DNA of 55,605 nt from Algoriphagus boritolerans DSM 17298 = JCM 18970 (GTDB lineage Bacteria; Bacteroidota; Bacteroidia; Cytophagales; Cyclobacteriaceae), in contig NZ_FNVR01000028.1 in assembly GCF_900108085.1 (NCBI RefSeq), forward strand, positions 1 through 55,605, written 5' to 3'. Both the position numbers and the translations under genes were made by a program. The first letter of the stretch is position 1. Each line of letters begins with the position of its first letter. Under the pieces are notes generated by a model. It was given only the letters and a program-made list of their open reading frames with translations. It searched no databases and was not told where the DNA came from. Below, piece after piece: positions 53,899 to 55,605 of the stretch.

Positions 53899-54273
53899 TC
53901 AGTACACCAGGATAGGTTTACCGCCTTCGCAAGTGACTGACTTTGGGGCAACGATCAACATGCAATCCGACACCACATTGAATTTTTCATTGTACGCTTG
54001 CTGTAAAGTGGTGTATTGCGCTACTAAATCTAAAAAAGATGACTCCACACTGCGATGATAAGCAATATATCGAGTGGGTCCACCGCAGGCCTTACTGCCC
54101 ATGGCAGTTGAGTTCCATTCTGCGGAATTGGTGCAGGAAACCGATTCCGATAGCTGGATGATATCTTTCTCCAGTTGCTCCAATTCATCGAGGCGATAGC
54201 TTTTGCCTTCCTCTCCAAAGAGTTGACAGGAAGACATTAGTCCCGCTAAAACGATGATGCTGATCCACTTCAT
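53899..54273 (-). CDS. Small lipoprotein of unknown function
   Basis: A 124-residue lipoprotein (signal MKWISIIVLAGLMSSC, cysteine at residue 16). The mature part is helical at first (YRLDELEQLEKDIIQLSE) and holds paired cysteines (SVSCTNSAEW, GSKACGGP, SDCMLI, VTCEGG), suggesting disulfides in the periplasm. SKACGGPTRYIAYHR followed by a helical region with YNEKFNVVSDC recurs in small Bacteroidota lipoproteins, without known function. It stands alone. Confidence 0.75.
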   Translation of the reverse strand: MKWISIIVLAGLMSSCQLFGEEGKSYRLDELEQLEKDIIQLSESVSCTNSAEWNSTAMGSKACGGPTRYIAYHRSVESSFLDLVAQYTTLQQAYNEKFNVVSDCMLIVAPKSVTCEGGKPILVY

Positions 54274-54340
54274 AAGCGTTTTTTGTTTTGATACATTAAC
54301 GAATCCGAGACTTGAAACGCTTCAAAATATTAGCAGGAAA

Positions 54341-54787
54341 TTAACGTGAAGAAGCAGGATTCATGTTTCGAATTGCAGCGATTTTCCATTTTCCTGCTTT
54401 TTCAATCAAAACAAAACTACTCCACATGTTTCTTTCGGTCCCATCAGGTGAAGTAATAATGTAGCGGCAGTCCGCCAGGGCAATTTCTTCCGATAGAAAC
54501 TTGATTTTTTCTACTTTAAGCCTACGACTACCCGGATTGGATTGGGTGCTGTTTTGCATTCCTTTTATTGACTCCTCCAAGCCATTTCTCCATTCTCCGC
54601 TTGAGACCAATTGGTCAATGTCTTCGGTCAAAATACGTTTGAGTAAAACGGTGTCTTGGGCTTCTCTGGCTTCCGAGTAATGGCTGATTAATTGGGTGAT
54701 CTTTTGAGCTGATTCTTTTTGGTCATCACTTACTTGAGTAAATGCTAAAGAAGGAATCAAAAAAAGAAAGAGGATTAGGGTTCTCAT
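54341..54787 (-). CDS. Exported SnoaL/NTF2-like protein
   Basis: A 148-residue exported protein with a Sec signal (LIPSLAFTQ end near residue 18). The mature part has the NTF2-like cone fold pattern: a first helix (ITQLISHYSEAREAQDTVLL), LTEDIDQLVSSGEWRNGLE, then VEKIKFLSEEIALADCRY and SSFVLIEKAGKWKIAAIRNM. This matches the DUF4440/SnoaL-like proteins, which bind small ligands or act as isomerase-like folds. No catalytic residues can be assigned. It lies 67 bp upstream of the small lipoprotein gene on the same strand. Confidence 0.83.
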   Translation of the reverse strand: MRTLILFLFLIPSLAFTQVSDDQKESAQKITQLISHYSEAREAQDTVLLKRILTEDIDQLVSSGEWRNGLEESIKGMQNSTQSNPGSRRLKVEKIKFLSEEIALADCRYIITSPDGTERNMWSSFVLIEKAGKWKIAAIRNMNPASSR

Positions 54788-54847
54788 TTTTTTTGAGGAT
54801 TGATAAGGAAGAAAGTTAATGAAAATTCAAGTAATCCTTTTATGATT

Positions 54848-54955
54848 GGTTTACCGTCGTTTCATAATCCCAAAAATGAGAAAGTAGAAGTGTTCAACTT
54901 TTTGACTTTAGCGATTGCCTACTCATAAAATGTCAATTAGGATGGTTTACCGTCG
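54848..54955. repeat. Pair of 12-bp direct repeats
   Basis: GGTTTACCGTCG occurs at 54848-54859 and again at 54944-54955, 96 bp apart, in the spacer left of the small PepSY-like fragment. They could be regulator sites or remnants of a duplication. Confidence 0.5.
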
Positions 54956-55059
54956 CAATAAATGTAAATTAAGCTGCTTGATTGACGTAATTAATGTAAA
55001 TCGCGCCGGTCAAAGGGATTTATTCCTTGAATAATTCGTCAAAATTGAGGTTCAGTAAT

Positions 55060-55200
55060 ATGGAGATTCCACGGTTTGTTGCAAAAAAGATCCTAAATCA
55101 GATTGGAAAGCCAAAGGTACCTGCTGCTTTTGCCAAGGCCTATCCTGATGCGAAGTGGAATGCGGTGTCAAAGGATAACTTTTTGGAGTGGATATGCTAG
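55060..55200 (+). pseudogene. Short PepSY-like fragment
   Basis: A 46-codon frame from ATG 55060 ending in TAG. KVPAAFAKAYPDAKWNAV resembles the first repeat of PepSY-like (DUF2874-type) proteins, in which a YPxAK-type motif precedes W. A full protein would have a signal peptide and two such repeats, both missing. It is most likely a remnant next to the insertion element. Confidence 0.45.
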
Positions 55201-55324
55201 ATCTCCCGCAGATCAACGCAGAAAAACACGCAGATTGCCACTGATTCTCCTATTCGAGTAATATAAAAAAACCACCCGTCTCAGAGAGGCCACTGAAAAA
55301 GTCCTTTAATGGTTAATTGTTAGT

Positions 55325-55365
55325 AAAAAAAGGTGTAAGAAAATTACTTTTCTACACCTTTTTTT
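55325..55365. terminator. Hairpin protecting the IS transposase
   Basis: AAAAAAAGGTGTA pairs with TACACCTTTTTTT and AGAAAA with TTTTCT, with one bulged base. It lies about 30 bp before the transposase start. Such hairpins shield IS elements from outside transcription. Confidence 0.7.
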
Positions 55366-55396
55366 GTATCTTTTTGTGTATAAAATACTCAATTTC

Positions 55397-55605
55397 ATGC
55401 TGTTACATCAACAAAAGATTAAGTTCAGTGAGTATGGCTCCATTTATGATTTGATAGTGCCAAAGGACAATCTTCTTCGAAAGATTAATGACATCATAGA
55501 TTTTAGTTTTGTTTACCAAGAGCTGGTTAATAAATACTGTACTAATAACGGACGTATGGCTCAAAGCCCTGTTCGGATGTTTAAGTACCTGTTGCTTAAA
55601 ACCAT
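55397..55605 (+). mobile_element. IS1182-family transposase, 5' part (runs off window)
   Basis: The frame from ATG 55397 encodes 69 residues to the window edge: MLLHQQKIKFSEYGSIYDL, IVPKDNLLRKINDIIDFSFV and RMAQSPVRMFKYLLLKT, the N-terminal DUF772 domain of IS1182-type DDE transposases. The left terminus of the element probably lies at about 55280-55310 (ACTGAAAAAGTCC). The catalytic domain and right end are outside the window, so intactness cannot be judged. Confidence 0.85.

Overview
The window comes from a chromosome of a Bacteroidota bacterium, most probably order Cytophagales near Algoriphagus/Cyclobacteriaceae. This rests on recognisable gene content (DUF2911, TMEM220, NIPSNAP and DUF5009 proteins, a ThuA/glucose-dehydrogenase/PKD/cytochrome fusion, a type IX secretion sorting-domain remnant), many lipoproteins, moderate-to-low GC and one good TAnnTTTG promoter element. 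The genus is inference. About 45 intact or edge-truncated genes are supported, with several decayed ones. No tRNA, rRNA, CRISPR array or prophage was seen.

Layout. 1-2.7 kb: the 3' end of a gene with a zincin-type HExxH motif, a small secreted protein, and a proline-iminopeptidase-like lipoprotein. 2.7-12.5 kb: hemolysin III, a ~1270-residue AlbA_2 (Schlafen-like) protein, a DUF5009 acyltransferase-like membrane protein, a sulfurtransferase, DUF2911, a secreted TIM-barrel isomerase and a Tat-exported NHL propeller. 12.6-23.6 kb: a catabolic island that reads as complete L-rhamnose degradation: NCS1-like permease, RhaI-type isomerase, FGGY kinase, aldolase/dehydrogenase fusion, GntR regulator, and LutABC to oxidise the resulting L-lactate. 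23.6-33.8 kb: accessory genes (SMP-30 lactonase, Gfo/Idh/MocA oxidoreductase, sulfatase, MntA/HepT toxin-antitoxin pair, GNAT, TMEM220, NIPSNAP) mixed with gene remnants and repeat-rich spacers. 33.9-54.8 kb: a large ThuA/sugar-dehydrogenase lipoprotein, galK, a LacI regulator, an M28 peptidase, then housekeeping genes (cysS, purH, purN, dnaA, both methylmalonyl-CoA mutase subunits), a membrane-anchored PD-(D/E)XK nuclease, a Nudix-derived regulator and a truncated esterase. The right edge enters an IS1182-type element.

The most unusual feature is non-coding. Between 27.2 and 27.9 kb there are five imperfect ~102-118-nt tandem units. Each carries a short hairpin with a GNRA-type loop, a UUCG-capped hairpin, a CGGG-N4-AAGG motif and a variable hairpin. 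The stems change by compensatory substitutions while the tetraloops are kept, and the array ends in a strong hairpin. I cannot match this to a known RNA family from memory, and it is the best candidate here for something undescribed. Immediately before it are two perfect DnaA boxes 22 bp apart. Other unexplained structure includes a 106-bp MITE-like palindrome before purN and intergenic sequence words shared between distant spacers.
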